NCBI RefSeq assembly: GCF_000020125.1
Contig: NC_010681.1
Span: 2,542,001-2,606,000 of the forward strand
Source: Paraburkholderia phytofirmans PsJN
GTDB lineage: Bacteria > Pseudomonadota > Gammaproteobacteria > Burkholderiales > Burkholderiaceae
Reading direction: 5' to 3'
DNA: 64,000 nucleotides
A model generated the notes under the pieces. It had not been told where the DNA came from. It saw only the letters and a list, made by a program, of their open reading frames with translations, and did not search any database. The translations under genes were made by a program, and so were the position numbers. This document shows positions 8,790 to 18,011 of the stretch, piece by piece; the first letter of the stretch is position 1, and every line of letters starts with the position of its first letter.

Positions 8790-10384
8790 GACGCACTCCC
8801 TGCTTCGCTGGTGTCGGGGGCGGCGTGCAGCAACGCTTCGCGGCTGCGATAACCGGCAAAAGCCGCGGCCAGCAACGCATCCTGCGACCAGTTATCGCGC
8901 TCGAACACACCCGTCATACTGCCCGCGGACATCACGCCGATCCGGTCGCAGATCAGCATAAGCTCACGCAGGTCGCTCGACACCACGACGAGCGCGCGCC
9001 CTTCACGGGCCAGCGCACCCATCAGGCCATAAATATCGAACTTCGCGCCGACGTCGATGCCGCGCGTGGGTTCGTCGAATAACAGCACACGGCAATCGCG
9101 CGCCAGCCAGCGGCCGATCACCACCTTCTGCTGGTTGCCGCCCGACAGTTCGCCGACAATCTGCCCCGGCCCCGACGTACGGATTCGCATCGCCGCGATC
9201 TGCGTCTGCGCCAGCGCGTTCTCCCGCTTCGCGTCGACGATGCCGTGCCGCGCTACGCTGCCGATATTGCCCAGCGACACGTTGGCCGCGATCGGCTGCG
9301 GCAGCAGCAAGCCTTCGCCTTTACGGTCCTCGGTGATGAGCGCGATGCCCGCGCGCACCGCGTCCGAAGGCGAAGCGATTTGCACCGGCGTGGGTGGCGC
9401 GCCCGGCGTTGCCGCCAGCGAAACGGTGCCGCTATCCTTCGGATCCGCGCCGTAGATCAGCCGCATCAACTCCGTGCGGCCCGCGCCGATCAGGCCGCTG
9501 ATGCCGAAAATTTCCCCCGCGCGCACTTCGAACGACACCTCGCGGACCACCTTGCCGCGCGTGAGCCGGTCCACTTTCAACAGCGGCGCGCCGATGTTGC
9601 GCACCCCCAGATCGATCCGCTCGCCGAGTTCCCGGCCGACCATCCATGTGACGATTTCGTCGCTGGTCAGGTTGGCCATCGCGTCGACATGCACCAGCCT
9701 GCCGTCGCGCAGCACCGCGATCTGCTCGGCCACCCGCGCAAGTTCTTCGAGCCGGTGCGAGATGTAGACGAGTGCCACGCCGCGCGCCTTCAGCCGGTCG
9801 ATCTGTTCGAACAGCAGATCGACTTCGCGCGCGGTCAGCATCGCGGTCGGCTCGTCGAGGATCAGCACGCGGCAGTCGTCGATCAGATTGCGCGCGATTT
9901 CCACCATCTGCTGATGGCCGATGCCGAGCTCGCCGACCAGCGTGTCCGGATCGATCGCGTCGAGCCCGACCTGCGCCATCGCCTGGCGCGCGTCTTCGCG
10001 CAGCTTGCGCCGGTCGATCCAGCCGAAGCTGAACGCGCCGGCCCGCGGCAAGCGGTTCAGGAACAGATTTTCGGCCACCGACAAGGTCGGAAGCAGATTC
10101 AGTTCCTGCATCACCATGCGCACGCCGAGCGCCTCGGCCTGAGTGCGGCTCGCCGGCGCATACGGCACGCCGCCGAGTTGCATCGTGCCGGCGGTCGGCT
10201 CCACCAGCCCGCCGATGATTTTGGACAGCGTACTCTTGCCCGCGCCGTTCTCGCCCGTCAGCGCCAATACCTCGCCGGCGCGCAACGACAGCGAAATGTC
10301 GGCGAGCACCGGTTCGGCGTAGGTCTTGCCGATGCCGCTGACAGACAGGACGGCGGGCACGGCGTCGTGATCGGTTGAGTCCAT
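8786..10384 (-). CDS. rbsA: Ribose ABC transporter ATP-binding protein (double ATPase)
   Basis: At 532 residues this is the fused two-domain ATPase usual for ribose/xylose-type importers. The first domain carries Walker A GENGAGKST at residues 44-52 and the Walker B LILDEPTA. The second domain has the degenerate P-loop region GLIGAGRTELMRLIYG and the signature LSGGNQQK. Such degeneracy of one site is normal in this family. The ATG at 10384 is preceded by AGGA. It couples translationally to rbsC and is separated from rbsB by 309 bases. Confidence 0.93.
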   Translation of the reverse strand: MDSTDHDAVPAVLSVSGIGKTYAEPVLADISLSLRAGEVLALTGENGAGKSTLSKIIGGLVEPTAGTMQLGGVPYAPASRTQAEALGVRMVMQELNLLPTLSVAENLFLNRLPRAGAFSFGWIDRRKLREDARQAMAQVGLDAIDPDTLVGELGIGHQQMVEIARNLIDDCRVLILDEPTAMLTAREVDLLFEQIDRLKARGVALVYISHRLEELARVAEQIAVLRDGRLVHVDAMANLTSDEIVTWMVGRELGERIDLGVRNIGAPLLKVDRLTRGKVVREVSFEVRAGEIFGISGLIGAGRTELMRLIYGADPKDSGTVSLAATPGAPPTPVQIASPSDAVRAGIALITEDRKGEGLLLPQPIAANVSLGNIGSVARHGIVDAKRENALAQTQIAAMRIRTSGPGQIVGELSGGNQQKVVIGRWLARDCRVLLFDEPTRGIDVGAKFDIYGLMGALAREGRALVVVSSDLRELMLICDRIGVMSAGSMTGVFERDNWSQDALLAAAFAGYRSREALLHAAPDTSEAGSAS

Positions 10385-10693
10385 CGCAATCCTGGTTCCG
10401 GGGCGGCAGCCGCGACCTCATGCGATGCGCTCGAATGAAGTTGCGGCCCTTGCGCCCCTCGCGCCCCGTGTCATGCCGGCCCAATGCGCGCAATGCGCAG
10501 GCGCTAACAGCCACGCAGCCTCCCGTCGCGCGGCACCGTCATGACGCTTACCTCTGGAATTAACGGCGGCGCGGCAGGTTTCTTGAGCGTTTATTGAATA
10601 GACGCGGGTTTGCGAGCGCAAGCCAAGCGTGGAGCATGAAACGGCGCCGCAAATCCGCGTACCCGACCTACCCCGGCACTGACCGGGCGATGC
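10385..10693. other. Spacer between rbsB and rbsA
   Basis: The 309 bases contain no supportable gene. A spacer after the binding-protein gene is common in such operons and may hold an mRNA-stabilising structure that keeps RbsB in excess, but I see no strong hairpin with a U-tract. Confidence 0.5.
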
Positions 10694-11656
10694 TTACTTC
10701 GTGACCAGATCGCACGGCGTTTCCACCACGCCGGAGAGTTCCGCCTGCTTCTTGTGTCCGCTGAGCGCCTTCAGCGCGGTGTCGATACCGAACACCGCTT
10801 GCTTGGCAGCGTACTGATCCGCGGTGGCGAGCACGCGGCCGTCCTTGAGCATCGGCTTGATCGCATTGATGTTGTCGTAGCCGACCACCAGCACCTTGCC
10901 TTGCTTGCCCGCTGCGCGCACGGCCGAGACCGCGCCGATCGCCATGTTGTCGTTGCCGGCGAGGAGCGCCTTCAGGTTCGGATACTCGTTGAGCATGGCC
11001 GAGGCCACCGCGTTGCCCTTGTCGATTTCCCATTCACCCGATTGCACCGAGACGACCTTGGCGCCGACCTTCTGCATCGCGTCCTTGAAGCCCGCGGTGC
11101 GCTGCTGCGCGTTGGTAGTAGTCGACACGCCTTCGATGATGCCGACCTCGTCGCCCGCCTTCAGCTTCTTCGCCAGGTAGTCGCCGACCTTCTGCGCGCC
11201 CTTGCGGTTATCCGGGCCGACGAACGGCACGTTCAGGTCTTTCGACTTGAGCACCTCCGGGTCGAGCCGGTTGTCGATGTTCACGACGATGATGCCCGCG
11301 TCCACCGCTTTCTTGACGACCGGCACCAGCGCCTTCGAGTCGGCCGGCGCCAGCACGATCGCGTCGACCTTCGACACGATCATCTGCTCGACGATGCGGA
11401 TCTGGTTCGCCGTATCGGTCTCGTCCTTGATGCCGTTGGTGATCAGGTCGAACTGCGACGGGTTGTGCTTCTGATAGTCCTTCGCGCCGGTCTCCATCGT
11501 GAGGAAGAACTCGTTGGCGAGCGACTTCATCACCAGCGCCACCTTCGGCTTATGAGCCGGCGCGCTCTGCGCGTAAGCGGAGGACAACGGCAAGGCGGCG
11601 GTAGCGGTAGCGAGGACGGCGGCCGTCAGGATGCGGCGGCGAATGCGTTGGCTCAT
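10694..11656 (-). CDS. rbsB: Ribose-binding periplasmic protein
   Basis: The 320-residue precursor starts with a basic N-region and hydrophobic core ending in the signal-peptidase site SAYAQS (residues about 25-30). A type-1 periplasmic sugar-binding fold follows (NIDNRLDPEV, GNDNMAIGA, VGYDNINAI). The ATG at 11656 (MSQRIRRR) is preceded by GGAG at 6 bases; a TTG four codons upstream is less likely. It delivers ribose or a related sugar to RbsAC. Transcription starts from the promoter and operator listed just upstream. Confidence 0.93.
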   Translation of the reverse strand: MSQRIRRRILTAAVLATATAALPLSSAYAQSAPAHKPKVALVMKSLANEFFLTMETGAKDYQKHNPSQFDLITNGIKDETDTANQIRIVEQMIVSKVDAIVLAPADSKALVPVVKKAVDAGIIVVNIDNRLDPEVLKSKDLNVPFVGPDNRKGAQKVGDYLAKKLKAGDEVGIIEGVSTTTNAQQRTAGFKDAMQKVGAKVVSVQSGEWEIDKGNAVASAMLNEYPNLKALLAGNDNMAIGAVSAVRAAGKQGKVLVVGYDNINAIKPMLKDGRVLATADQYAAKQAVFGIDTALKALSGHKKQAELSGVVETPCDLVTK

Positions 11657-11710
11657 GCATATCTCCAAGAGTCTGTCAGGCTCGCGACGGAGCCTTATTT
11701 TTAATTAGTG

Positions 11711-11724
11711 CGCAAACGTTTGCG
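11711..11724. promoter_or_regulatory. RbsR operator (perfect LacI-type palindrome)
   Basis: CGCAAACGTTTGCG is a perfect 14-bp palindrome with the central CG step and A/T arms of LacI-family operators. It starts 6 bases downstream of the -10 box, covering the expected transcription start, and ends about 55 bases before the rbsB start codon. That is an ideal position for repression by the rbsR product. Confidence 0.85.
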
Positions 11725-11730
11725 AGGCTC

Positions 11731-11760
11731 ATTCTCAGCGCAGTCTATTCTGATTGTCAA
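11731..11760 (-). promoter_or_regulatory. Sigma-70-type promoter of the rbs operon
   Basis: Reading the minus strand, a perfect -35 box TTGACA (11755-11760) is followed after 18 bases by GAGAAT (11731-11736), a 4/6 match to the -10 consensus. The operator palindrome follows directly. Confidence 0.7.
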
Positions 11761-12017
11761 CGACGCGCGGTGTTGCAGTGCATCGGCACGTGGCGCCGCG
11801 CGGCGCGGATGTGCGCCTCGTCGAATCGGAGCGGCGCGCTGTTTTGGCGCGCCGGCAGGTGGCGTCTGGCAAGGTTCCTCGCTTGGTCCGTGCGTGGCGG
11901 ATTGACCGTCGGCTGCAAGATCGCAGGCCGACGGGCCGCCTATGCTGGACTTTTATTGCGCGCGATGCAAGCGCGAAGCGGCGCCGGGGAACGCCGGCCA
12001 ACGCAGCCCCGCCCGCA
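11761..12017. other. Gene-free spacer between the rbs promoter and corA
   Basis: With the rbsB leader included, about 360 bases separate the rbsB start from the corA stop. Beyond the promoter and operator nothing else is recognised. Confidence 0.5.
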
Positions 12018-12995
12018 TCAAAGCCAGCCGGCCTTCCGGAAGCGCCAGTACAGCACGAGGTCGACGCTCAGCATGACCAGCAGACAGATCGGATAGCCGT
12101 ACTGGTAGTGCAACTCGGGAATGCTCTGGAAATTCATCCCGTAGATGCCGGCGATCATGGTCGGCACCGCGAACAGCGCCGCGAACGAACCGAGCCGTTT
12201 GGTCACCTCGCTCTCGGCCAGCGAAATCATGCCGAGGTTGACCTGCACGGCGGTGACGACCATTTCGCGCCGCCCGTCGATGATCCTGACAATCCGTTCG
12301 AGGTGGTCGTAGACATCGCGGAAGTACGCCTGCATGCCTTCGCAGATGCTCGGAATGCGGCCTCCCGTCAGTTTGCTGATCGCTTCCTGCAACGGCGCGA
12401 TATGGTGCTGCAGGATCACGAGGCGCCGCTTCAGCGAGTACAGATCCTGAATGATCGCGCGCGACGCCGCCGAATTGTTGCGATCGAAAATGCGGTCTTC
12501 GAGCGCTTCGATCTCGCTGTTCATCGCCTCGATGATCGGGAAATAGCGATCGACGATGTCGTCGGCAAGCGCGTACAGCACGAACGCCGAGCCTTCCTTG
12601 AGCAGTTGCGGCTCGCGCTCGCAGCGGGCACGCACGTTCTGAAAGCCGGCGCGGGTGCCGCGCCGCACCGACAGCACGTAATTGTCGCCGACGAACACGT
12701 CGACTTCGCCGATCAGCAGTTCGCCCTCTTCGTCCATTTCCACCGTGTGCATCACGGCGAACAGCGACTCGCCGTACTCCTCGATCTTGGGACGCTGATG
12801 GCCGTTCTGCGCATCTTCAATCGCGAGTTCGTGCAGGCCGAACTCGTGTTTCATCACGCCCAGTTCGCCCGGGCCCGGGTCCTTCAGCGCCACCCAGACG
12901 AAACACTCGGGCCGCGCCACGTAGTCGCTGATGCTATCGATGTCGATGTCTGCCAGCTTCCGGCCGTCCTGATAGGCGGCGCAATTGATCAGCAT
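12018..12995 (-). CDS. corA: CorA-type divalent cation (Mg2+/Co2+) transporter
   Basis: The 325-residue protein has the CorA plan: a large cytoplasmic N-domain, a long stalk helix and two C-terminal membrane helices. The signature YGMNF closes helix 1 in the last 45 residues, followed by a basic tail (WRFRKAGWL). It is expected to form a pentameric Mg2+ channel in the inner membrane. AAGG precedes the ATG. It stands alone, with no regulator adjacent. Confidence 0.93.
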   Translation of the reverse strand: MLINCAAYQDGRKLADIDIDSISDYVARPECFVWVALKDPGPGELGVMKHEFGLHELAIEDAQNGHQRPKIEEYGESLFAVMHTVEMDEEGELLIGEVDVFVGDNYVLSVRRGTRAGFQNVRARCEREPQLLKEGSAFVLYALADDIVDRYFPIIEAMNSEIEALEDRIFDRNNSAASRAIIQDLYSLKRRLVILQHHIAPLQEAISKLTGGRIPSICEGMQAYFRDVYDHLERIVRIIDGRREMVVTAVQVNLGMISLAESEVTKRLGSFAALFAVPTMIAGIYGMNFQSIPELHYQYGYPICLLVMLSVDLVLYWRFRKAGWL

Positions 12996-13203
12996 GTTGG
13001 ATTACCTTGAAAACGGAACAGACCGGCCACACGCTTACGATACGTAAGCCTGGCGGCGGCTCTGCATGAACGGACTTGCGTTAGCCGCCATGTTAAGGGC
13101 TATGCGTGAAGGCCATGTATCGAATTGTTAAGCCTCGCGGCCGACGCTGCGCCACGCCCGGCACGCGGGGCATTTCTATTGCGTCTATCACACTCCATCG
13201 CTG

Positions 13204-13680
13204 CTATTGCGCGACCCGGCGCAGCGCGATGCGATGATCGTCGCCGAACGTGACCGACGCGCGGTTGGAGTAGCGCGTATCGGCGATGACCGTGAAGCGC
13301 ATTTCAACCACCGGATCGAACTGCGTCGACACGCCGATGCGATGCACGCCGGGGCTCAGATAAAAAACCACATGCTCGCCGTTCATCAGGTCAGTGACCT
13401 GCTCGCCGTCGATGTAGACCAGCGCGTCGCGAAACCGGACGATCACGTCGCGGGAACGCTCACGGCGCACGTCCACGGCGACCAGCCCCGCGCCCGGCTC
13501 CGTGTAGCCGGGCTGGACGATGCGCGCGGCCGGCACCGGCTTGAACGGCACCGGCTCGGCGGGCGTCGAGGCACAGCCGGCGAGCACGCCGAGACTTAGC
13601 GCGGCAAGCGCGCCCAGCTTCGCGAATGCGGCCAATGCGGCCGGGGCGGCTTGGCGGCGGTGGTCCGGATGCGTCGGCAT
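13204..13680 (-). CDS. Uncharacterised lipoprotein
   Basis: The 158-residue protein has a signal peptide ending in a lipobox (LAGC, Cys at about residue 36), so it should be lipid-anchored. The mature part looks like one small beta domain (VDVRRERSRDVIVRFRDALVYIDGEQ, then a stretch about a molecule held on the surface with VHRIGVSTQF). I do not recognise a named family. I chose the ATG at 13680 because GGGAGA precedes it; the frame runs further upstream but only as low-complexity basic sequence. Confidence 0.7.
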   Translation of the reverse strand: MPTHPDHRRQAAPAALAAFAKLGALAALSLGVLAGCASTPAEPVPFKPVPAARIVQPGYTEPGAGLVAVDVRRERSRDVIVRFRDALVYIDGEQVTDLMNGEHVVFYLSPGVHRIGVSTQFDPVVEMRFTVIADTRYSNRASVTFGDDHRIALRRVAQ

Positions 13681-14068
13681 GCTGGTCTCCCGTGTTGTTG
13701 GTTTTGGTCCTGCTCGTGGAGGTCTTCTTTCCGATCGGGATGCTGAACGATGCCTGGCCGTCCTGATTGCTGCTGCCCGTTGCTGCCCGCTGCTACTGCC
13801 CGACCTTTGCCATGCATCATAGCAACGCGCGCCCGTTCTGCCAGCCTGGCCGAACGGCCGACCCCGCGACCTCTTGCACGGCGGCGAGTTCTTCTTCATG
13901 ATCGTTGCAACGGGCGATTCCCTCGGCTGCCGCGTGCAAGCTCCACGTTGCGGACTTACCCTTGCTTCCGGCGCACACCTTCACCCGCCGGCATCTCGCC
14001 ATCGCTCTGACGGCAATGTGAAACGCTTCAGGTCCGGCCTCGTCCGACATACGACCAAGGAGACTGCA
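13681..14068. other. Gene-free region upstream of cydX
   Basis: No gene is supported here. In particular there is no trace of cydA or cydB before the cydX-like gene. A short imperfect repeat of TGCTGCCCG occurs at about 13770-13805. Confidence 0.5.
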
Positions 14069-14218
14069 ATGTGGTATTTCACCTGGATTCTGGGCATTGG
14101 CGTGGCGTTGGGCTTCGGCATCATCAACGTGATGTGGCTGGAGGCCGGCGACAAGTTCACGCGTGACCCGCAACGCGCCCGCGCCGTACCCGCCACACCC
14201 GAGGACGCGCCTTCGTGA
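14069..14218 (+). CDS. cydX: CydX-family small membrane subunit of cytochrome bd oxidase
   Basis: The 49-residue protein begins MWYFTWILGIG and continues with FGIINVMWLE. This is the hallmark of CydX/YbgT proteins: an N-terminal MWYF, one membrane helix and a Trp-Leu-Glu at its end. CydX stabilises the haems of cytochrome bd quinol oxidase. A strong ribosome site (AAGGAGA, 14057-14063) precedes the ATG. The C-terminal 20 residues are polar and longer than in E. coli CydX. Oddly, no cydAB genes precede it. Its stop overlaps the GTG of the next gene by 4 bases. Confidence 0.85.
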   Translation: MWYFTWILGIGVALGFGIINVMWLEAGDKFTRDPQRARAVPATPEDAPS

Positions 14219-14832
14219 CTCATCTGGTTTTCATCTGCGGTCACGCGGGCACCGGCAAGACCACGCTCGCGAAGAAACTGCTCGGCCCGCTAATGAAAGC
14301 GAGCGCGACGCCCTTCTGCCTGCTCGATAAAGACACGCTCTACGGCGGCTACAGCGCGGCCGCCATGGCCATGCTGACCGGCGATTCGAACGACCGCGAC
14401 AGCCCGCTATTCCTGCAGCATCTGCGCGATCCCGAATATCGCGGCCTGCTCGATACTGCCCGCGACAATCTCGAACTCGGCGTCAGTGCGCTCGTGGTCG
14501 GGCCGCTCTCGCGCGAAGTACGCGAGCGGCGTCTGTTCGATCGCGCGTGGCTCGGTGTTGGTACGGACGTGACGCTGCGGGTCGTATGGGTCTTTACGTC
14601 GGAAGAGATGGCGCGTCAGCGGATTCTGGCGCGCGCCAATCCGAACGACGCGTACAAGCTTGCGCACTGGGACGAGTACCGGCAGCGCCGTTTCGAGCCC
14701 AGCGGCGACATCCGCGACGACCTGTTGATGTTCGACAATACCGCGCCTGCTTCGGCGGACTATGAAGCTCTGCTCGCGCGCATCGTCGGCGAGCCGCGGG
14801 CGGCGACGCTCATGCCGCCGGTGCCTGTGTAG
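14215..14832 (+). CDS. P-loop kinase-like ATPase (AAA_33 type)
   Basis: The 205-residue protein has Walker A GHAGTGKTT at residues 9-17. A LLDKDTLYGGY segment follows, then a middle region with VVGPLSREVRERR and a lid-like VFTSEEMARQRILARANPNDAYKLAHWDEY. This pattern fits small-molecule or RNA-end kinases of the zeta-toxin/chloramphenicol-phosphotransferase-like group. Substrate is unknown. Translation probably starts at the GTG (14215), which overlaps the cydX stop, so the two are translationally coupled. A terminator follows directly. Confidence 0.75.
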   Translation: MTHLVFICGHAGTGKTTLAKKLLGPLMKASATPFCLLDKDTLYGGYSAAAMAMLTGDSNDRDSPLFLQHLRDPEYRGLLDTARDNLELGVSALVVGPLSREVRERRLFDRAWLGVGTDVTLRVVWVFTSEEMARQRILARANPNDAYKLAHWDEYRQRRFEPSGDIRDDLLMFDNTAPASADYEALLARIVGEPRAATLMPPVPV

Positions 14833-14858
14833 CGCAGCGTCGGCATCGATAAAAACGA

Positions 14859-14885
14859 AAACGCCCCGAGAATATCGGGGCGTTT
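14859..14885 (+). terminator. Intrinsic terminator of the cydX-kinase transcript
   Basis: An 11-bp perfect stem (AAACGCCCCGA with TCGGGGCGTTT) closes a 5-base loop 27 bases after the kinase stop. A-rich sequence lies on the left side, so it could also work on the opposite strand for the convergent saccharopine-dehydrogenase-like gene. Confidence 0.85.
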
Positions 14886-14983
14886 CCTCGGCTCTCTGCG
14901 AAGCCTTCCTGGTTGCTCACGGCAGACATTTCATGCGCGTTGCCGCATTGCCGCGTTGTCGCACGGCCCTCGGTGCCGATCCT

Positions 14984-16081
14984 TCAGACCGTCGCCATCG
15001 TCTCCAGTGCCTGCCCTTCGTACAACTGGCCGAAGCGGTTCGCGAGGAAATCGCGCAGCGACACCTGCTCCTGGCGCACGAAGCCCTTCTGCGGCAGCTT
15101 CTGTTCGCGGAACAGATCGAGCACCGCGCACATCGCGCCGGCCGTGGTGATCTGGATCGCGCTCATCGGCACGCCGCACACCGTCTTCGCGAAGATCTTG
15201 CGAGTGAAGACTTCCTGCACCAGTTGACCGTCGCGCATGCCGCTCACCGTGATGAACACCAGCACCACGTCTTGCGCCGTGGAGGGCACCGAGCGGCGCA
15301 TGATGGTCTTGAGCGTGTCGCGGTCGCTGGCAAGACGCAGGTCTTCGAGCAGGAACTGCATCAGGTTGCGGTGACCCGGATAGCGCACCGACTTGTAGTC
15401 GAGCGACTCGACCCGTCCCGACAGCGTCTCGCACAGCGTGCCGAGGCCGCCGGAGGTGTTGAAGGCTTCGTATTCGGTGCCGTCGAGCGAGAAATGTTCG
15501 AGGCCTTCGAGCGGCTGCACCCACTGCGTGCGGCTGTCGCGAATCGCTTCGCACGGCTGGCAGTACTCGTTGATGAGACCGTCGACGCTCCACGTCAGGT
15601 TGTACTTCAGCGCGTTGGTCGGGAATTCCGGCAGCGCGCCCACGCGCATCTTGACGTCGCGGATTTCCGTGAAGCGGTTCGCCAGTTCGTGCGCGGCGAT
15701 GCCGATGAAGCCCGGCGCGAGACCGCATTGCGGCATGAAAGCGTGATCGGCGTCGTCGGCGATCGCACGGATCGCATGCGTGGCGCGCACGTCTTCCGTC
15801 AGATCGAAGTAATGCACGCCCGCGCCCTTGGCCGCCGAGGCCACGTTCACCGCGAGGTAATACGGCAGCGCGTTGATGAGCGCGTCGAAGCCTTGCACGG
15901 CGGCGCGCAGCGCGGCGGCATCGGCGGAATCCACGCGGTGGGTCGGAATGCCCTGGGCGGCGAGTTTGTCGAGCGCGTGCTGGTCGCGGTCGAATGCGAC
16001 GACGTCGTAGTCGCCGGTCTCGCGCAACATGTGGGCGATGGTGTGACCGATCAAACCTGCGCCAACGATGGCTACTTTCAT
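14984..16081 (-). CDS. Saccharopine dehydrogenase family oxidoreductase
   Basis: The 365-residue protein starts with an NAD(P)-binding Rossmann motif (VGAGLIGHT, residues 6-14) and continues through the saccharopine-dehydrogenase family core (FDALINALPYYL, CGLAPGFIGIAAHEL). Family members include lysine 6-dehydrogenase, carboxynorspermidine synthase and saccharopine reductase; the single short form here fits best with the lysine-dehydrogenase-like branch. AGGAGA precedes the ATG at 16081. An Lrp/AsnC regulator gene lies 223 bases upstream on the same strand, in keeping with an amino-acid substrate. The exact reaction is inference. Confidence 0.82.
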   Translation of the reverse strand: MKVAIVGAGLIGHTIAHMLRETGDYDVVAFDRDQHALDKLAAQGIPTHRVDSADAAALRAAVQGFDALINALPYYLAVNVASAAKGAGVHYFDLTEDVRATHAIRAIADDADHAFMPQCGLAPGFIGIAAHELANRFTEIRDVKMRVGALPEFPTNALKYNLTWSVDGLINEYCQPCEAIRDSRTQWVQPLEGLEHFSLDGTEYEAFNTSGGLGTLCETLSGRVESLDYKSVRYPGHRNLMQFLLEDLRLASDRDTLKTIMRRSVPSTAQDVVLVFITVSGMRDGQLVQEVFTRKIFAKTVCGVPMSAIQITTAGAMCAVLDLFREQKLPQKGFVRQEQVSLRDFLANRFGQLYEGQALETMATV

Positions 16082-16304
16082 GCGCTTCTCCTGATTATTG
16101 TGTGCTGTCTCCAGCTCTGGGAAGTGCGCTGCGCTCGTGGCGCGGCGCCCGGCGGGCTGTACCCTTCAGCAACAGTTTAGGGAGAAGCAAAAACAGTTCA
16201 TACGCGCAAAATGCTGCGGTATGACCATGAGGTTCGACGTTATGACGAACCAGTCAGTCAATGTGTCGAAAAAGTATAAAAATGGGGTAAACGTCAGGCG
16301 TCGC

Positions 16305-16763
16305 TCACACCATGCCGCGATCGATCTTGCGCGCCAGAATGATCGAAGTCGTGGTCCGCTCCACGCCTTCCAGTTCGCCGATCTGATCGAGCAGATCGTT
16401 CAGGCGATCAGGCGAATCGGCGCGCAGCCACGCAACGTAATCGAACTCGCCGCTCACCGCGCACAGCAACTGCACCTCCGGCATCTTGCCGAGGCGTTTC
16501 TGCACGGCAGGCCCATGCTTCGGCGCGATGATGATGCCGACATAAGCCACGATGCTCGAGTCGAGCACGTCCTGGCCGAGCCGCACGCTGTACCCGGCGA
16601 TCACGTTGCTGCGTTCGAGCCGCGCGATGCGCGCGATCACCGTGGTGCGCGCCACGCCGAGCTGGCGAGCGAGGTTGGCGACGCTCTCGCGAGCGTTCGC
16701 TTGCAGCAGCGCAACGAGGTTGCGGTCGAGGTCGTCGAGTTGGTCGAGGCGCGGTGGTCTCAT
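16305..16763 (-). CDS. Lrp/AsnC family transcriptional regulator
   Basis: The 152-residue protein has the usual N-terminal winged helix-turn-helix (LDRNLVALLQANARESVANLARQLGVARTTVIARI) and a C-terminal RAM ligand domain with the VQLLCAVSGEFDYVAWLRA core. Such regulators respond to amino acids. Its place upstream of the saccharopine-dehydrogenase-like gene suggests it controls that gene. No clear ribosome binding site precedes the ATG. Confidence 0.9.
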   Translation of the reverse strand: MRPPRLDQLDDLDRNLVALLQANARESVANLARQLGVARTTVIARIARLERSNVIAGYSVRLGQDVLDSSIVAYVGIIIAPKHGPAVQKRLGKMPEVQLLCAVSGEFDYVAWLRADSPDRLNDLLDQIGELEGVERTTTSIILARKIDRGMV

Positions 16764-16928
16764 CGAGGGGAAAGGAAGTGGCTCAGGTGAGGCGGATTAT
16801 CGCGCGTCTTTATCGGCAAATGGAGAAGTCGGCGAGTCGATTGCCATCAACACGCCGACAGGGATCGCACGAGATGTCACCAAATGGCAGGCGTTCTGCG
16901 CATCACGGCAGCGCATGCGCCGCGAGGC

Positions 16929-17813
16929 TCATACACCGAACCGTTCGACCACGAAATCGATAAAGCTGGTCAGCTTGGGCGTGGCGCGGCGATCGCGCGG
17001 ATACAGCAGATGGACCGGCGCGCCATCGGGCAAATAATCTTCCAGCACCGACACCAGTTCGCCGCTGGCAATCTCTCTCGCCAGCAGCGCCTCCGGCTGC
17101 AACACCAGCCCGAAGCCATGCAACGCGGCCACCTTGAGCGCCTGGCCGTTGTTCGCGCGAAACCGTCCGGCGCGCAACTGGCATTCGTCCGCGTTGTCGC
17201 CGCCGAGACGCCACAAACCTTCGCGGCCCCAATGCAGAAATCCGAGACATTCGTGATGCATCAGATCCTCCGGCGTGCGCGGCGTGCCGGCCCGCGCCAG
17301 ATACGCGGGCGACGCGCACGCGCGCATCCGGTAAGGCTTCAACGGCCGCGCCACGAAACTCGAATCCGGCAGGCGGCCAATGCGCACCGACGCGTCGAAG
17401 CCCTCTTCCACCAGGTCGATGATACGGTTCGACAGATCGAGTTCGAGCGTGATGTCGGGCCATGCGCTCAGGAACTCGGTCATCGCCGGGGAAAAGACTT
17501 CCACGCCGTAGGTGAGCGGCACCGTCACCTTGAGCACGCCGCGCGGCGCGGCGGCCATCGCCTCGGCGAGCGACTCGGCCCCTTTCACGTCGGCGAGAAT
17601 GCGCCGGCATTGCTCGTAATACTGCCGGCCGATCTCCGTCAGACTTTGCCGCCGTGTGGTGCGCGTCAACAGCCGCGTGGCGAGCCGCGTTTCGAGCGAA
17701 CGGATATGCTTGCCCACCATCGCCGACGAAATGTCGAAGCGCTCGGCGGCCGCGGTCAGGCTGCCCGCCTCGACCACGGCGACGAAGATTTCCATGCTGA
17801 CGAATTTGTCCAC
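16929..17813 (-). CDS. LysR-family transcriptional regulator
   Basis: The 294-residue protein has the N-terminal LysR helix-turn-helix (SLTAAAERFDISSAMVGKHIRSLETRLATRLLTRTTR) and a LysR substrate domain. The likely start is GTG at 17813, preceded by AGGAAA; an ATG six codons in is possible. It belongs to the large CrgA/DsdC-like group common in this family. It is divergent from the Spy-like gene across a 198-base spacer, but a regulatory link is only a guess. Confidence 0.9.
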   Translation of the reverse strand: MDKFVSMEIFVAVVEAGSLTAAAERFDISSAMVGKHIRSLETRLATRLLTRTTRRQSLTEIGRQYYEQCRRILADVKGAESLAEAMAAAPRGVLKVTVPLTYGVEVFSPAMTEFLSAWPDITLELDLSNRIIDLVEEGFDASVRIGRLPDSSFVARPLKPYRMRACASPAYLARAGTPRTPEDLMHHECLGFLHWGREGLWRLGGDNADECQLRAGRFRANNGQALKVAALHGFGLVLQPEALLAREIASGELVSVLEDYLPDGAPVHLLYPRDRRATPKLTSFIDFVVERFGV

Positions 17814-18011
17814 CCGCTATTTCCTGTTCGTTTCGGTTGTAAGCGTTTGTCGCATAAGAGCCGCATTGTAGGGATATCGTGATACTAATAGCGGCGACGG
17901 CAAAGTGGGCAGCCGGCCGCCGTGCATCGTCATGACTCGCGCATGACTGACGCACCACGGGCCGCTCGCTCGCAAGCCTTGTCCCAATTCGAATAGACAT
18001 CAGGAGTTTCG

